From: Manduca sexta | Lineage: Eukaryota > Arthropoda > Insecta > Lepidoptera > Sphingidae | Direction: 5' to 3' | DNA length: 64,000 bases | NCBI RefSeq assembly: GCF_014839805.1 | Contig: NC_051129.1 | Location: 11,536,920-11,600,919 of the forward strand | Shown: one piece after another, positions 10,023 to 21,619 of the stretch | How positions within the stretch are numbered: position 1 is the stretch's first letter | How the letters are laid out: each line of letters opens with the position of its first letter | Notes under the pieces: generated by a model | What the model saw: the letters and a program-made list of their open reading frames with translations, nothing else | Databases searched by the model: none | What the model was told of the DNA's origin: nothing | Translations under genes and position numbers: made by a program

Positions 10023-10669
10023 TTTCTTATGTTTACGTGAATATTCGACATTGAAATCAAACCAGTTAACAAATTTATTAGAGATAGCTTTGTTAAATTT
10101 TTACCCTGACGACTGCAGCCTCCACAGAGGCCACCCGGTGAGCATGAAGGCTACAAAGACTACAACATTAGGTAACATTAGGTATGAGTATACGAACAAA
10201 ATTTTATTTTCTATATCTCTAGTATTATTGACATCCATGAGCAGGTATAAGTGCAAAAAATGATGCACTTAAGTAATTAATGGTATATTCTATTTTATAA
10301 ACATATAAAGTAAAAGAGTTTCTCGGCTTATTAAGACGTATCACCAATGGTTTGGATATATATCTTCAATCTATTCGCTTTTTAATTAATATTTCATCCA
10401 AAGGCAAAAATCTGCCTCCTTCTTAAATGCATTAATATTTGTACTCTCTTCACAAGTTCCTAGTTGTATTTTACAGATTCCTTGCATGCTATAGCGCTGA
10501 TGTAGATTTTAGGCATTTCACGTTTTTCACGTTTATTATATTTTTTTTAATTATATTTTACGAATTATATTTTACGCGTAGTATCGCGTCGGCTTCATAC
10601 ATTTCAATTCAGAGGTTTTTCAATTTTTCACTTCCTTTTAATTTTCTTATAAATTAATATTTCTATCTA
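10023..10669. other. Spacer between the inverted Helitron copies
   Basis: AT-rich, with no conserved protein frame. If transcribed across, it would be the loop of a hairpin with arms of about 850 bases. Confidence 0.5.
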
Positions 10670-10808
10670 TCTATACTTATAATAAATCTGTAGAGAGGTC
10701 AATTCTGTACATAAAATATATTTCCAAAATAACTATCAGGGGGTGATTAGGGATCGATACTGATGCCAAAAATGCAATTAGTAAAATTTTTGTCTGTCTG
10801 TCTGTCTT

Positions 10809-10841
<33 letters not shown>

Positions 10842-11632
10842 ATAACCGTTATAGAAACAAAAACTACTCGACGGATTTTAACGAAACTTGGTACAATTAT
10901 TTGTCATACTCCTGTGCTGGTTATAGTATACTTTTCATCACGCTAGAATTAATAGGAGCAGAGCAGTGAAGGGAAATGTTGGGAAAACGGGAGAAGTTAC
11001 TCCATTTTTTAAGCTTCCGTCGCGTGTGCAACCTTAATGGTTAAACCTACACAGAAATCATGTATGACGGAAATGTTCTCCTTAAAATTATATAAAAAAT
11101 ATCCCACGACAGCATATGTCTATCGTTTATGGTTGACTCACAATAACACGTGTAACTCCCGATAGCTTAGCAGTTCGAAGCTTTCTCATTATATTTGTCT
11201 ACTCTTACGTTTATAACACTCTCAGTCATCCCTAATTAAAAAAGTTAACATTATTAAATATTCCATAAAAAATAATCATAGAAATCGGTATAGAAACACC
11301 AAAGTTATACATGAAATACGCTAATAATAAGCCATCACGCGTTATTTTCATGTAAGGGTTACATAGGCTACTTTTTTTACGAAAAACGACGGAAACGCGG
11401 ACGAAGTCGCGGACAACAGCTATGCTATATAAAATACCGAAATCGTCATAGGTTTGTCTATATTATTAAAGGAGTTCCTTCGATTTCACCAGGATCCCAT
11501 CATCAGACCCTGACCGGACAATCGGACCACCTGCATACCACCATATATTAAAAAAACATCCCGACAAATTGAGCACCTCCTCCATTTTTGAAGTCCGAAA
11601 TCCACGCGGGCGCAGCTGCGGGCGGAAACTAG
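10670..11632 (+). mobile_element. Helitron-like element, copy 2 (963 bp)
   Basis: Begins TC after an A (10669) and ends CTAG (11629-11632) before a T, the same termini as copy 1 in opposite orientation. A 10-base palindrome CGCAGCTGCG sits 12 bases from the 3' end, near where Helitrons carry a hairpin. No Rep/helicase frame is present, so it is non-autonomous. It keeps about 190 bases near the 3' end that copy 1 has lost. Confidence 0.65.
10793..10839. repeat. (TCTG)n microsatellite in Helitron copy 2
   Basis: About eleven CTGT units with one interruption (TTTC). Confidence 0.9.
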
Positions 11633-11907
11633 TAAAGAATATTATTGTATTCTAACCCTTTATAGGCCAAGGTAATTTTTATGAGATGTGAAAATGTAGA
11701 GACATATATAATACCATTTGCCGTTACCGCTGAACCATTTGTGGTCCCTTGCCGGGTTACAAACACGCTTGGCAGATAATGGGGTTTCCCCATAAGGTTG
11801 ACGCAATTAAGCCGTAGACATAGATCATCCTAATTTATAAAAAATGTAATGTACGAATTCGCTAATGAATGTGCGAATTGGCATATGCGATAATAAAATC
11901 GTTAGCT

Positions 11908-11928
11908 TGTGTGTGTGTGTGTGTGTGT
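11908..11928. repeat. (TG)n microsatellite
   Basis: A 21-base perfect TG tract just upstream of the GC-rich islet at 11930. Confidence 0.9.
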
Positions 11929-11929
11929 T

Positions 11930-12104
11930 GGCCGGACAGCGTGAGGACAGCGTGCGGGCCGCGTGCGGGCAGGCGGAGGTTTGTCAAGCAGTTAGTGCGT
12001 TACCGCAGCTACCAATTGTGGCGCGGTTACATCATGCACAGCCTTGGCAGTGTTTGTCTCCCCAGCACCAGCTATACATAACTACACGTACTGAATACTA
12101 ATGC
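11930..12104 (+). other. GC-rich coding-like islet
   Basis: A sudden rise in GC with two overlapping plus-strand frames open. One reads RFVKQLVRYRSYQLWRGYIM and ends at a TAA at 12079. The other, after an acceptor-like GGCCGGACAG, reads REDSVRAACGQAEVCQAVSA and ends at 12099. Both peptides look non-random, but I recognise neither. It could be a terminal exon, a 5' untranslated exon or a CpG-rich regulatory islet. Confidence 0.3.
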
Positions 12105-12343
12105 AGCGTGGGCGCACATGCACTGAACTTTTCTACATTTTCAATCGTTTTATTTACCGTAGCTTTAAAGAAAAGGGAAAAGTTGCATTCACATTGTTTT
12201 ATCTCCTTGTATCCTACTGCATTCTCATAGAAATGATAGAACTGTGTATAAAACGAACTTTGATGGAATTAGAAGCTTCCCCTTTCCTTTAAAGTCCTGT
12301 GTACATTCATGATTCTTTTATTACATATTATATTATATATTTA

Positions 12344-12527
12344 TGTGGGAATGGAACGTTAGTGTGATGCTTGGAATGGAATGTAAAGTGTTTGAGCGAG
12401 ATGAAAAGAGAGAAGTGTGAATAACAGACGAGTTTTGGAAACGACAGACTAAAGACGTCAGAGAGAAAAAATATTAAAAATGCAATTAACTTGAAAAGTA
12501 AAGTTTTATTTTGTAACTAATCCCACA
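12344..12527. mobile_element. Solo LTR (184 bp) with 4-bp duplication
   Basis: Starts TGTGGGAATG and ends TAATCCCACA: TG...CA termini within 7-base inverted ends. It is flanked on both sides by TTTA. That is the structure left when an LTR retrotransposon recombines away. No internal coding region is present. The length is short for an insect LTR, so a MITE with 4-bp duplication is the main alternative. Confidence 0.55.
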
Positions 12528-13887
12528 TTTATGGGTGATGAAGATCAGGAGATCTCACCAACGTCGGTCTACTAACTCTTGCGCCGATCTATGTCGAATT
12601 TATTTATCGTCATAATATGTGCCAGCATCTTCGTCCACGTAAACTTAGTATTAACATCACCCTATTATAAAACGCAATATACGGTTATGGCAACGTCATT
12701 ATTACGGAAAAAATAAAATCTTTTGATCGTGCAGGCCCGTTTTGCTGAAATTAACACTAAATGTTACTTAGAAAATAGCTTAATATTTTCAGTAATTAAG
12801 TAGGTTCTTAACTCATATTGAGGGACTACTACGTTAATATGTATAGAGTAAGAAAAGATAGAGCATATAACCTGACCATGAAAAAAATACCCTGCTTTAG
12901 GGGTCCACTATTGCTTTTTGCGTTTTAAAATTAACATGTTTACCACATGGTAAGGTTTTTATTTCCGCAGTCATGCAATTTCTACTTAATAATAGCTATA
13001 AATATACATTAGTTTCGTTTAATTCTGTTGAAAAACCCGTAAACTATAAACCTTCCTTTTATTCAAGTATTTACCTAATAAATGTTTACTTAACATATTA
13101 CCTCATATCAACATACTATGAACGTTTAAATTGGTAGAACAATACTGTAGCAATATACATATTTACCTGTAGCATGAATGAGTTGGCTTGATTAGAATAG
13201 TGCCATTCACATTAGTGAAGTGATACTTTTCGCAATTAAAATGAGTTTACGGAAGCTCCAGCGCCGCCTGTGATAACAATTCTCAATTCTCCTATAAGGA
13301 AGGCCGTAACCATATTCCTATCCATATGACCTCCACATCAGCGATTGTATTATGTGATGATAATGATTCTATGAGCAATAGAGATTCCTTATCATATGCC
13401 CGTGTGCCGATCTATACTATAAAAATACATACATTGATTTCGCCGGGATATTTGATCCCGCAGGCAAAGGTGTAAATCTTACGGTTCGTCGCAACGCCAA
13501 GACTATTCTGTCTAAAGTACTAAAGCCGCTAATGCTATGACAAACGTGTTTCCCGAGTTATCAAACCGAAGAATCGTAAATAAAGCAATTAGGAATACAT
13601 CTTAGAGAAATATAATATATTAAATATCTTAAAGACATCATAAATTGTTTATACCTACATTCAATGACAATAAAATAATATGATTCTAAATATCAAAAAT
13701 TCCAAATACTCGCACTTATAGTATTAGTAATAATATACGGAACTTCGTGCGATAGACATGAACCAATCATTATTACACGACAAGTATATTATTGCGCTGA
13801 ACCCAAAGCAGTTCACGAGTAGGTTCGCTACTATAAGTACCTATAAGGTAAAATAATATTACCACGGATAGTGATCACATTGTGCCA
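12528..13887. other. AT-rich intergenic sequence
   Basis: No gene, repeat or RNA signal that I can support. Confidence 0.4.
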
Positions 13888-13994
13888 AACTAGCTCGTCT
13901 ACAACTTCAGCGTGAAGGTAGAGTCGGACTGGTGCCGCTGTCTCAACCCGACGCACCTTTACTGTTCTTCTTGCGAGGCAGCTACGACACATAG
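13888..13994 (+). other. Coding-like islet upstream of the cytokine-like gene
   Basis: Local GC rises to around half. After an acceptor-like CTCGTCTACAACTTCAG at about 13912, the plus strand reads REGRVGLVPLSQPDAPLLFF followed by LRGSYDT and a stop. Another plus frame and a minus frame are also open, so the strand is undecided. It may be a terminal exon, an exon remnant or unrelated conserved sequence. Confidence 0.25.
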
Positions 13995-14566
13995 CCCCAA
14001 TATAAACTTAAAACTGGAAAATCTATCCTGTATGTACCTACCGAATTTACCGTCGGGCCCTCGTTTGCAAGGCATTTGTTTTTAGTAGCGATGTCCCAGA
14101 TAAACCCGCAAATAAACCACGCTAGCCTAATTAAAATATGCTAGAATAATGTACCGAATTTTAATCACAGCACCCATAAACATGGAGTAGGTACGCACCG
14201 ACCTCGTGTATAATAAAATAAACATAATGTGCAAATTGGGAATAAACATCAAGTATTCATAGTTATTTAGATTTTTCCGCTTCCGTGAAGAATAAACAAG
14301 ACTCGTATAAGCTTACGAGCAAAGTAAGGTTAAAATACCTCTCACACATTTCACGCTTTCCTACGAACAAACTCCTGAATAAATTCATAAAATAGACAAT
14401 GCAAATTTTGAGGGAATTACGGGTAACCCTAAACTGATATAATTTAAGTAGTTCCAATAATTCCAAATGCATAATATATTATTACGTCAATCGTACTTCG
14501 CACCGATTATTTGAAAATTTAAAAGGAAACTTAGTGGAACCAAAGTACCTAGTCGTTATATTTCCC

Positions 14567-14574
14567 TATATAAA
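14567..14574 (+). promoter_or_regulatory. TATA box of the cytokine-like gene
   Basis: TATATAAA lies 32 bases upstream of the A of the first initiator (14599) and 72 upstream of the ATG, the expected spacing for an insect TATA promoter. Confidence 0.75.
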
Positions 14575-14596
14575 CAGAATGTTAAAACAAACCAAG

Positions 14597-14606
14597 TCAT
14601 TCAGTT
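14597..14606 (+). promoter_or_regulatory. Two overlapping initiators (TCATTC, TCAGTT)
   Basis: Both match the arthropod initiator TCAKTY, with predicted start bases at 14599 and 14603. The first gives the better TATA distance. The leader would be about 36-40 bases. Confidence 0.7.
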
Positions 14607-14638
14607 GTTAGTTCGCAACAGGTTCGCACCGCGCCATC

Positions 14639-15046
14639 ATGTCACAAACACTCGTGGTAATAGCGCTGTGCGCGATCTCGACGGTGCTAGTGGTCGCTCG
14701 TCCACAGAAACAGCACGCGCCGGTCGGCGTGGTGTCGCTGGAAGCCGCGGTCAACAGGACCGTATTGTGCCCCATCAAAACGTGGCGCAACTCTGTTGAA
14801 GGTCGCATCCCAAAACACATCGATATGATCCTGTGTGACGAAGAAGCCATCGACGAGTGCCCCGTCAGCTCGACTGAAAACAATTGCTGCAAGCGTATCG
14901 ACAAGAAGCGACGTGAGTGCTACCAGATCGAAATAAACGTACCCGTGATGTACGGCGACCGACCGGATACGATTAGGGCGCAAGTGGGGTGCGCGTGCAT
15001 CGAGATCGACGGTATCACCGCTACGGAGAGGACAGAGCTGAGCTGA
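14639..15046 (+). CDS. Secreted IL-17-like cysteine-knot protein
   Basis: A single-exon 135-residue protein. Residues 1-20 form a signal peptide (MSQTLVVIALCAISTVLVVA) with a likely cut before RP. The mature part has an N-glycosylation sequon (N39-R-T) and eight cysteines at 44, 66, 74, 83, 84, 94, 118 and 120. The order fits interleukin-17: a tryptophan (W49), then R-I-P-x-x-I (56-61), a cysteine after four more residues, a beta-strand segment ECYQIEINVPVMY, and a closing VGCAC (116-120), matching the VGCxC motif. IL-17 proteins are secreted cystine-knot dimers that signal in immunity. Spaetzle and PTTH/trunk knots fit less well. The start is set by the signal peptide, a good context (CCATCATG) and the promoter just upstream. 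Codon use is far GC-richer than the flanks. Family assignment comes from pattern reading only. Confidence 0.7.
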   Translation: MSQTLVVIALCAISTVLVVARPQKQHAPVGVVSLEAAVNRTVLCPIKTWRNSVEGRIPKHIDMILCDEEAIDECPVSSTENNCCKRIDKKRRECYQIEINVPVMYGDRPDTIRAQVGCACIEIDGITATERTELS

Positions 15047-15568
15047 GCGCGGTCACAGGTCCTGTGGCTCCCACAGGATGCCCTCTCCCACCACGTCCTA
15101 TGAGCCACGTTACCATCGTGATTTAATGAAACGACTACTGGTGACGATATCTATAAGTACATTAGTAAGTAAATATTTGTGTTGAATGTAAATTATTTCG
15201 TGATTATAGTGTGATGCATGTGATTTAATAGTGTGTATTTAATTTATGTTTGAAAAAATATGTTTAAGGTAGAGATTTATATAAACGACTAGGTGTTGAC
15301 CGATGGAGCCGTAGCTCATAACGCACTTGAACTATTTGCTATTCGGGGAACTACTTCGACGATCAACAGCTTTGTGTGTATAATGTTTAAATTAGAACTT
15401 AACGGATAATAATTATTATGTTTGATTCGGATTCTGACTAAGGCCTATTTGTTATATGTATTTAACAGCTTATTATAAGTTTGTAACTGCTGATTGTAGA
15501 ACGACTGAATCCTATTAGCAGGTAATGTTATTATTTTTATATAATCACTTTTATAAAAATATAATAAA
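15047..15568 (+). other. 3' untranslated region with poly(A) signal
   Basis: AT-rich after the TGA. An AATAAA at 15563-15568 is the first strong signal in good context, giving a transcript of roughly 980 bases with no introns. Confidence 0.6.
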
Positions 15569-16079
15569 GTAATGTATAAAATATTTATTTTGTTTATTAT
15601 GAAACATTTCAATCTAACAGACCAACAATTTGTTCATTTGTTTCATACATATCTAGAAGCGAAACAACGAGGCTCGTAGAAAATCATTGCTTAAAAATAT
15701 GTATAAACATAACTATACCGCAGGAACATCTTCAGGCGTATATTGAAGAGTCTGGTGTTTAGCGCACCCTGTAAAAACAAATGAACAAATTTCAATATGG
15801 GTTACACTATTATGTTACGTCATCAACTAAACAGCGGTTTCGACTATTCTGGCGTACCGAATCTCTAACAAACAGTATTCTATCAGAACTGCAATTTACT
15901 TACCATCAGATGCAGAGCAATCAACGCGCCGCGTACGCATATAGCTTTTGAGAAAATGTTTCCACATTAAGTGTTCGTTAGAAGTAAACAGAAACCAACG
16001 AACGGACTCAGATGATATTTGGCTTCAACTTTTTTTCGCGGTAATTTCCTCCCATAGGGAATATTTGATTTTTTAAATC
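15569..16079. other. Intergenic sequence
   Basis: Nothing recognisable. Confidence 0.4.
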
Positions 16080-16200
16080 TGATATTGTAAATAAATGACG
16101 ATAGAGTGCTAATGGCGGTATAGATCGCTAGCGTAATTTAATAACTTTTGTACCGCGCAATGCTTTTCGCGCGGACGAAGCTACGAGCAACAATTAGACT
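16080..16200 (+). repeat. 3' end of a lepidopteran dispersed repeat
   Basis: Ends CGCGCGGACGAAGCTACGAG-CAAC, the decayed form of a 3' terminus (GGACGAAG-CGCGGGCAAC) that I know from many moth and butterfly repeats and that is also visible at 11392-11420 and 37945-37961. Confidence 0.5.
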
Positions 16201-16330
16201 ATATAGTGTATAAATTAATTTCTGTTCGTTAGCCTCGGTCAACCTCGAAAACGGCTAAACCGATTTGTATAATTTTGTTTGGTTTAGTTCGTTGTAGTTC
16301 AGGTTTAAAAAAAAATAACGAGAAAATTCC
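16201..16330 (+). repeat. Lep1-like Helitron 5' fragment
   Basis: CTGTTCGTTAGCCTCG, then ACCTCGAAAACGGCTAAACC and GATTTGTATAATTTTG parallel the 5' end of the intact element at 43758. No matching 3' end follows, so it is a decayed or truncated copy. Confidence 0.55.
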
Positions 16331-16671
16331 AAAACAACGGCAAAAACTAGATAAAGTCAAGTTGGGTTATTTTGTAAAATAGAATTCTTTTTGCATTCGA
16401 TTTCTTTTTAATTTCCAATTAGTACCAATTTAATTTAATTAGTATGAAACTTTACGAGTTCGAAGATGCAGCAGGATATTCCTCCTTCCTTCTTTTCGTG
16501 TTGGGTAAAATTAAATGTATTTTAAAAGTAACAATAAAGTAAAAAATTAACTTCAAAAACCGTTACAATCCAAAAAATAATTAAACTTTACAATACAAGC
16601 AATTTTATATTTTGCTTTCAATTCGTGTTTTTATATTTATATCCACATTAATTGTGTTTTTGGATTCGGTG

Positions 16672-16880
16672 CCTACTTTAACGCACACTCACGCTCTTTG
16701 TTCCCAAAGGGGTAGGCAGATGCACAACTAGTGCACCCACTTTTCGCTGTGTGTATTCCGTCTCAAGATGTGATAGGAGTCGAAGCTATCCCCATATCGG
16801 CCACAAATCCCAGGCCCCGGGTTAATATTGAGCAGTAAAACTTTCACTTCTCATCACATTGCCCGACAGCATTGCACAAA
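16672..16880 (+). repeat. Dispersed repeat fragment (LINE/SINE-derived)
   Basis: The run through CCCAAAGGGGTAGGCAGATG, GTGTATTCCGTCTCAAGATG and CCATATCGGCCACAAATCCC matches a repeat I recall as common in moth genomes, possibly a LINE 3' region. Assignment is from memory, without alignment. Confidence 0.5.
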
Positions 16881-17211
16881 GCACAGAGCAAAAGTCGTAT
16901 TGTAAAGTAATATATCTATGCTACCAAAGGACAAACACGCAATAAAGCCCGAATAATCCAAATGTATAGGTAGTTACGTTGCCAGAAAACAAAATTCTCA
17001 AGCCGCGCAAACGGGGTTTTCTTGTGTTCGATTTGCCTGTCTCAGAATAATTTGAACAGAGGTCATTATCCTCGTATAATTTTCTAGATTCGTCCGCCGC
17101 TCGAATGATTTCAAAAGAATGTTTTTTTCGCGTAGAAACCCAGTTTCTCTGGCTTCTTGGAAGTATTACTCTGCAGTACACATACTGTGTACATAATACG
17201 GAAAAAATAAA

Positions 17212-17400
17212 GCATATTGATAGCCTCCGCGTGTTGAATGTTGTCGGCCGCGAAACGGAAGACCCCGGGTTCGACAACTGGGTGATCTGCAAACATATTT
17301 TGTTTCGGCCCTGGGTTTGTGCGAGCAAGTCTCTAGCAGTTGATACTCACGACACTTGTGGTTACGGTTTGTTGATGACTGTGTTAAGGGTATTCAATCT
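17212..17400 (+). repeat. tRNA-derived SINE fragment
   Basis: An A-box-like TAGCCTCCGCG is followed about 45 bases later by a B-box-like GGGTTCGACAAC inside AAGACCCCGGGTTCGAC. The body continues through GTTTCGGCCCTGGGTTTG. The A box has a mismatch, so pol III activity is unlikely. Confidence 0.5.
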
Positions 17401-20400
17401 CATAAGGAAAGATAATTTACTATAGTGGCATTGATTACTCATTGATGATATAAATTCATACTAGAGCATTGACTGGTTAAAAAAGTCAATTTATCAGTCA
17501 ATTTCATTTTATTCTTGTAAGTCAAAAATGTCCAATTAGGCCGAAACATTTTTTTTAAATAAATAATAAACAATTTGAATGGGTCGACGTGGAATTCGAT
17601 TCTTAGAACGTTAGTACGGGACTAATGACGTTGGAGGAACGAAATACACATTACATTTATATTATACAAATCTATGAATATGTATCGATACCGCAAGCTC
17701 CGCCGAGCGCTGACTCAAGAGCGAATGAATCAACGCTTTCTTAAGGCCCTCCACAGACCATACGCCTTAGAGCATTGGTTGTATATTGTATATATCGACG
17801 AGAATATGTAAAGATTTACGAATAATTCATTTAAAATAAAGTTAGTTGCAAAGTAATATACTATCTACTCTAGGAGTAGGACTAGCAGGACTAGGAGGAG
17901 ATACACGGCATCGACAACTTTAACAGCATTTCATTATGAAATGAAAGAAATTGTATTTACAACATATCGTATATGTTTAGTGGGTACGAACGCACACATA
18001 TATAGATCTTAAACTATTGTCTGTTTTACCCACACTACAATAGTTTTTTATAATCATGTGCATGAGCATTTACTCTTATACATTGGCAGAAAGGTAAGAT
18101 CATACAAGTCGCGTCCTTCATACATTGTGTGATGTTCACAGACCTCACACGCTGTCCCTAGACGAACGAGATAACGTGTTTATACGCAATTTACAAATAA
18201 TATAATATAGTACATAAAGGAATTATTGGATATATTTTTTCAGTGATTTGCTTCAATTATGGTATTCGCCCTCCACCGCCCGCTCCCTGTAGAGTCTGAC
18301 AGTGTTCTGAGAAACCAATTACTTATGGCGGTCACCACACAGCAGCTACGAGCTACGGGTCAACTTGTTACTATGAACCCAAACGTTGTGTCTCTACTAG
18401 CCTAATTACCCAAAACCCCATTTCTTCAATATTTACTGGCTTTGGTTCGCAGCTCGCGACTTCAACCCTAAAAGTGGGCTAATTATCTTTGCATAATTAT
18501 ATAAAAATTATTTACTAATTCTGTAAGCAATGATATGACTCAGACCACAATAAACATAGAAAAAAATATTAAGCATGGACTCATACACTACATATAGAAC
18601 CAATACACTAGATAGTATTCTGCGTTGAAATTTCACACACAATACGAAACAAGCTGTGGGTTCACGGTGGTTGTCCGTCAGTGGCAATGCCCTGGTCGCA
18701 CCGAATTATATGAAATGGAATGAAATAATTCATTTGAACCGATAAAATGCTATACATTTAGAAAATATTAACTATTAACTCGACCACCAGTTTTGCAAGC
18801 AGTTCTCGCCAGAGAAAAATGGGAAAGAAACTCTGGTGTTGCTTGTCTGGACTGTTCTGCCATTTCCTTTCGTATATATTTACTACATATCTTAGTACAA
18901 GGTATATTTGTTGGAGAACTTTAGTTTCAATTATGTTATGATTCCTGAGAGGGTTGTGCACTCGTATGAAAATAAAAAAAAATATTTATTATCTATTTTG
19001 CTCTAAACAACAGTAAAAAAAACAATTGTAGTTTTTTCTCTATATCATGCATTATAGTTTAAACTTTAAATTTATTTTGAAAAGAGCAACACAAGATTTT
19101 CTTGCGCGCTCTTCTCTGATAAGATTAGGTGACTGCTTTCCGTGCTGGTACAGTTAATATTAATGGAATTTTAATAATATATAACATTTTACAGGTTCGA
19201 ATAAATTAAAAACAAAGGGACTAATTTTGTTAGCTTTTGGCTTGGAAAATACGAAATTGGTCGAGACGCCAATTTCGTTGACTACGATGTTTTTTTACGT
19301 TAAACATTTTCCAGAGAGCATAAAGTTCGAGAAGCGAGTGAGTTCCATTAGTAGGCAATGTTTACGCATAGTTACAGCAGTTCATTTTGTCCGGGGGGAG
19401 TACGCGGTGTCTGAATACCGAGGCGCGCCGCTCGACCTACGGCAATTTGTACCGTTTGCCCCACAACCGCACGATAATTGCCCTTATATACATACAGAAA
19501 CACACATACATATCATTTTATTTGTAATATTAGCTTTACGAGCGCCTTTGCCCGTGTGGGATTATTTTACTCAAGTTGGCATAAGATGAGTCAAGTAAGG
19601 AAAGATCTACGTCAGAATACATGTCGAGCGCGAAAAACCGTCAAAAACACAACAGTTACACAGAGACCAGACTCCACTTACTTTATTGAATAGGTACAAG
19701 ACACAAATCATGGAAACCAATAAGTTAGTTTCTCATGTTCAATTTGTACATTATTTTATATGTAACAGAAAATATTATGAAAAATAAATTCTTCTGTAAA
19801 ATCAGCATTTATACTAGTATAAATTATCAGAGAAACGGGATAGAACCGACGACATGTCGCTTCATAGCCGTCTGCGTAAAGTTTCTGTCTGTCCGGCGAC
19901 TACAGACAGTCCAAGGAGGCAGTGAGGAGTACGTAGGGTAGAGGCCAGAGGCGCGCCCGTACAGGCCGGTAGCGTCGCGCCGCAAGTTCAAGGGCGTGCC
20001 CCGCCGGCTCCCACCCCACCCGACTCATTTCAATGACCTACATTAGTTGTTTACCTGTTGCTCGCTAAAGAGCCCCTCTCTCGACCTCTCTCCATCGTAA
20101 TTTGTCTCGTCTGTTCGCATTATAATGTTGCCCTAATCACAAGGATTCCTGAAAACGTTTTTATTTGCATAGCAACCACCTAGTAAGTATTTTCTATTTG
20201 TTGAATTAATTTGTAAAGAATCTTTGTACATAAAGGTTATATCTTTATACCTGAAAAGTAGCCAGAGGTTCAAGTATTTAAGTATATCAAGTACTTATCC
20301 CCGACACGCTAAAATAATGAAGAGGGTTACACAAATTCAAATCAGACACAACTCAACCATGGGTCCATAAGTTTTTATTAGCAGGCAGAAAGTAAGCAAT

Positions 20401-21119
20401 CGGCATGTAAGTAATGTTGGGTTAAAAATCCATTTCGAATTATATTGTATTCGAGACCCCGTGGTTGAGCATTTGCTCGCTTTTCAAAATCCTTTATCGC
20501 CCCCCATCGTTTGGTTACTGCGAAATAAATTTCAAGGTAAGAATCATTAAGCAATACACACACAAACACTTCCATTTGTAAACAAACGACAACAAATTAT
20601 CTGTTATTGAGATAATCAGATCAGCCGTGTTTCAAGGTTAGTTCACTACCTACTTACTACCTACCGACTACGATGGGTGACGAAACATGGCGTGGGATGC
20701 GGTTTTTGTAACTGAAAGTTGCGCTTAGCTATAGCCATTGAAGCCCACTGGGCTTCTATTGGGCAATTGGACATTATGAGATTAAACATATTAACTCACA
20801 AACCAAACACAAATATTAAACCCAGGCATACATAATGAGGGGCTGGGTGGTCCGAGCCCAATATTATTGCTTGGTGCCCACCCAAAGTATTTCCATGAAA
20901 CGTACTACTACCATTTTTAAAAAGGCCAAAATTTACAAATCTACATCTACTTCCAAAGAGGTCCCCACCACCTATAAAATTAAATACTCTAGTTACACCA
21001 ATGATTAAGCCGTAATATAAAGACCCGGTGGTAGGATAGTCAACCGACTGCGGCGGGATCCAGGATCTCTCGAAAGCTTATTAATTGTCACCGACTAACA
21101 AACTTAGGTAGATATATAA
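17401..21119. other. Repeat-littered gene-free stretch
   Basis: No exon with usable splice signals seen. The 120-codon frame at 19227-19589 has no domain character and its right end runs into repeat-like sequence (GAGCGCCTTTGCCCGTGTGG). A GC-richer patch at 19940-20030 has no clear role. Confidence 0.4.
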
Positions 21120-21619
21120 NNNNNNNNNNNNNNNNNNNNNNNNNNNNNNNNNNNNNNNNNNNNNNNNNNNNNNNNNNNNNNNNNNNNNNNNNNNNNNNNN
21201 NNNNNNNNNNNNNNNNNNNNNNNNNNNNNNNNNNNNNNNNNNNNNNNNNNNNNNNNNNNNNNNNNNNNNNNNNNNNNNNNNNNNNNNNNNNNNNNNNNNN
21301 NNNNNNNNNNNNNNNNNNNNNNNNNNNNNNNNNNNNNNNNNNNNNNNNNNNNNNNNNNNNNNNNNNNNNNNNNNNNNNNNNNNNNNNNNNNNNNNNNNNN
21401 NNNNNNNNNNNNNNNNNNNNNNNNNNNNNNNNNNNNNNNNNNNNNNNNNNNNNNNNNNNNNNNNNNNNNNNNNNNNNNNNNNNNNNNNNNNNNNNNNNNN
21501 NNNNNNNNNNNNNNNNNNNNNNNNNNNNNNNNNNNNNNNNNNNNNNNNNNNNNNNNNNNNNNNNNNNNNNNNNNNNNNNNNNNNNNNNNNNNNNNNNNNN
21601 NNNNNNNNNNNNNNNNNNN
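21120..21619. other. Assembly gap, exactly 500 N
   Basis: A fixed-size placeholder. True size and content are unknown, and open frames spanning it are meaningless. Confidence 1.

Noticed and set aside
9880..10839. CRISPR-like direct repeats
   Set aside because: Simple ACAG/TCTG microsatellites within a eukaryotic repeat; no spacers.
10763..10969. Frame with Cys-Leu-Ser-Val repeats
   Set aside because: Translation of the TCTG microsatellite inside a Helitron copy.
14608..14983. Antisense and shifted frames over the cytokine-like gene
   Set aside because: Shadows created by its GC-rich codon use; no promoter or domain support.
19227..19589. 120-codon frame
   Set aside because: No recognisable motif, and its end overlaps repeat-like sequence.
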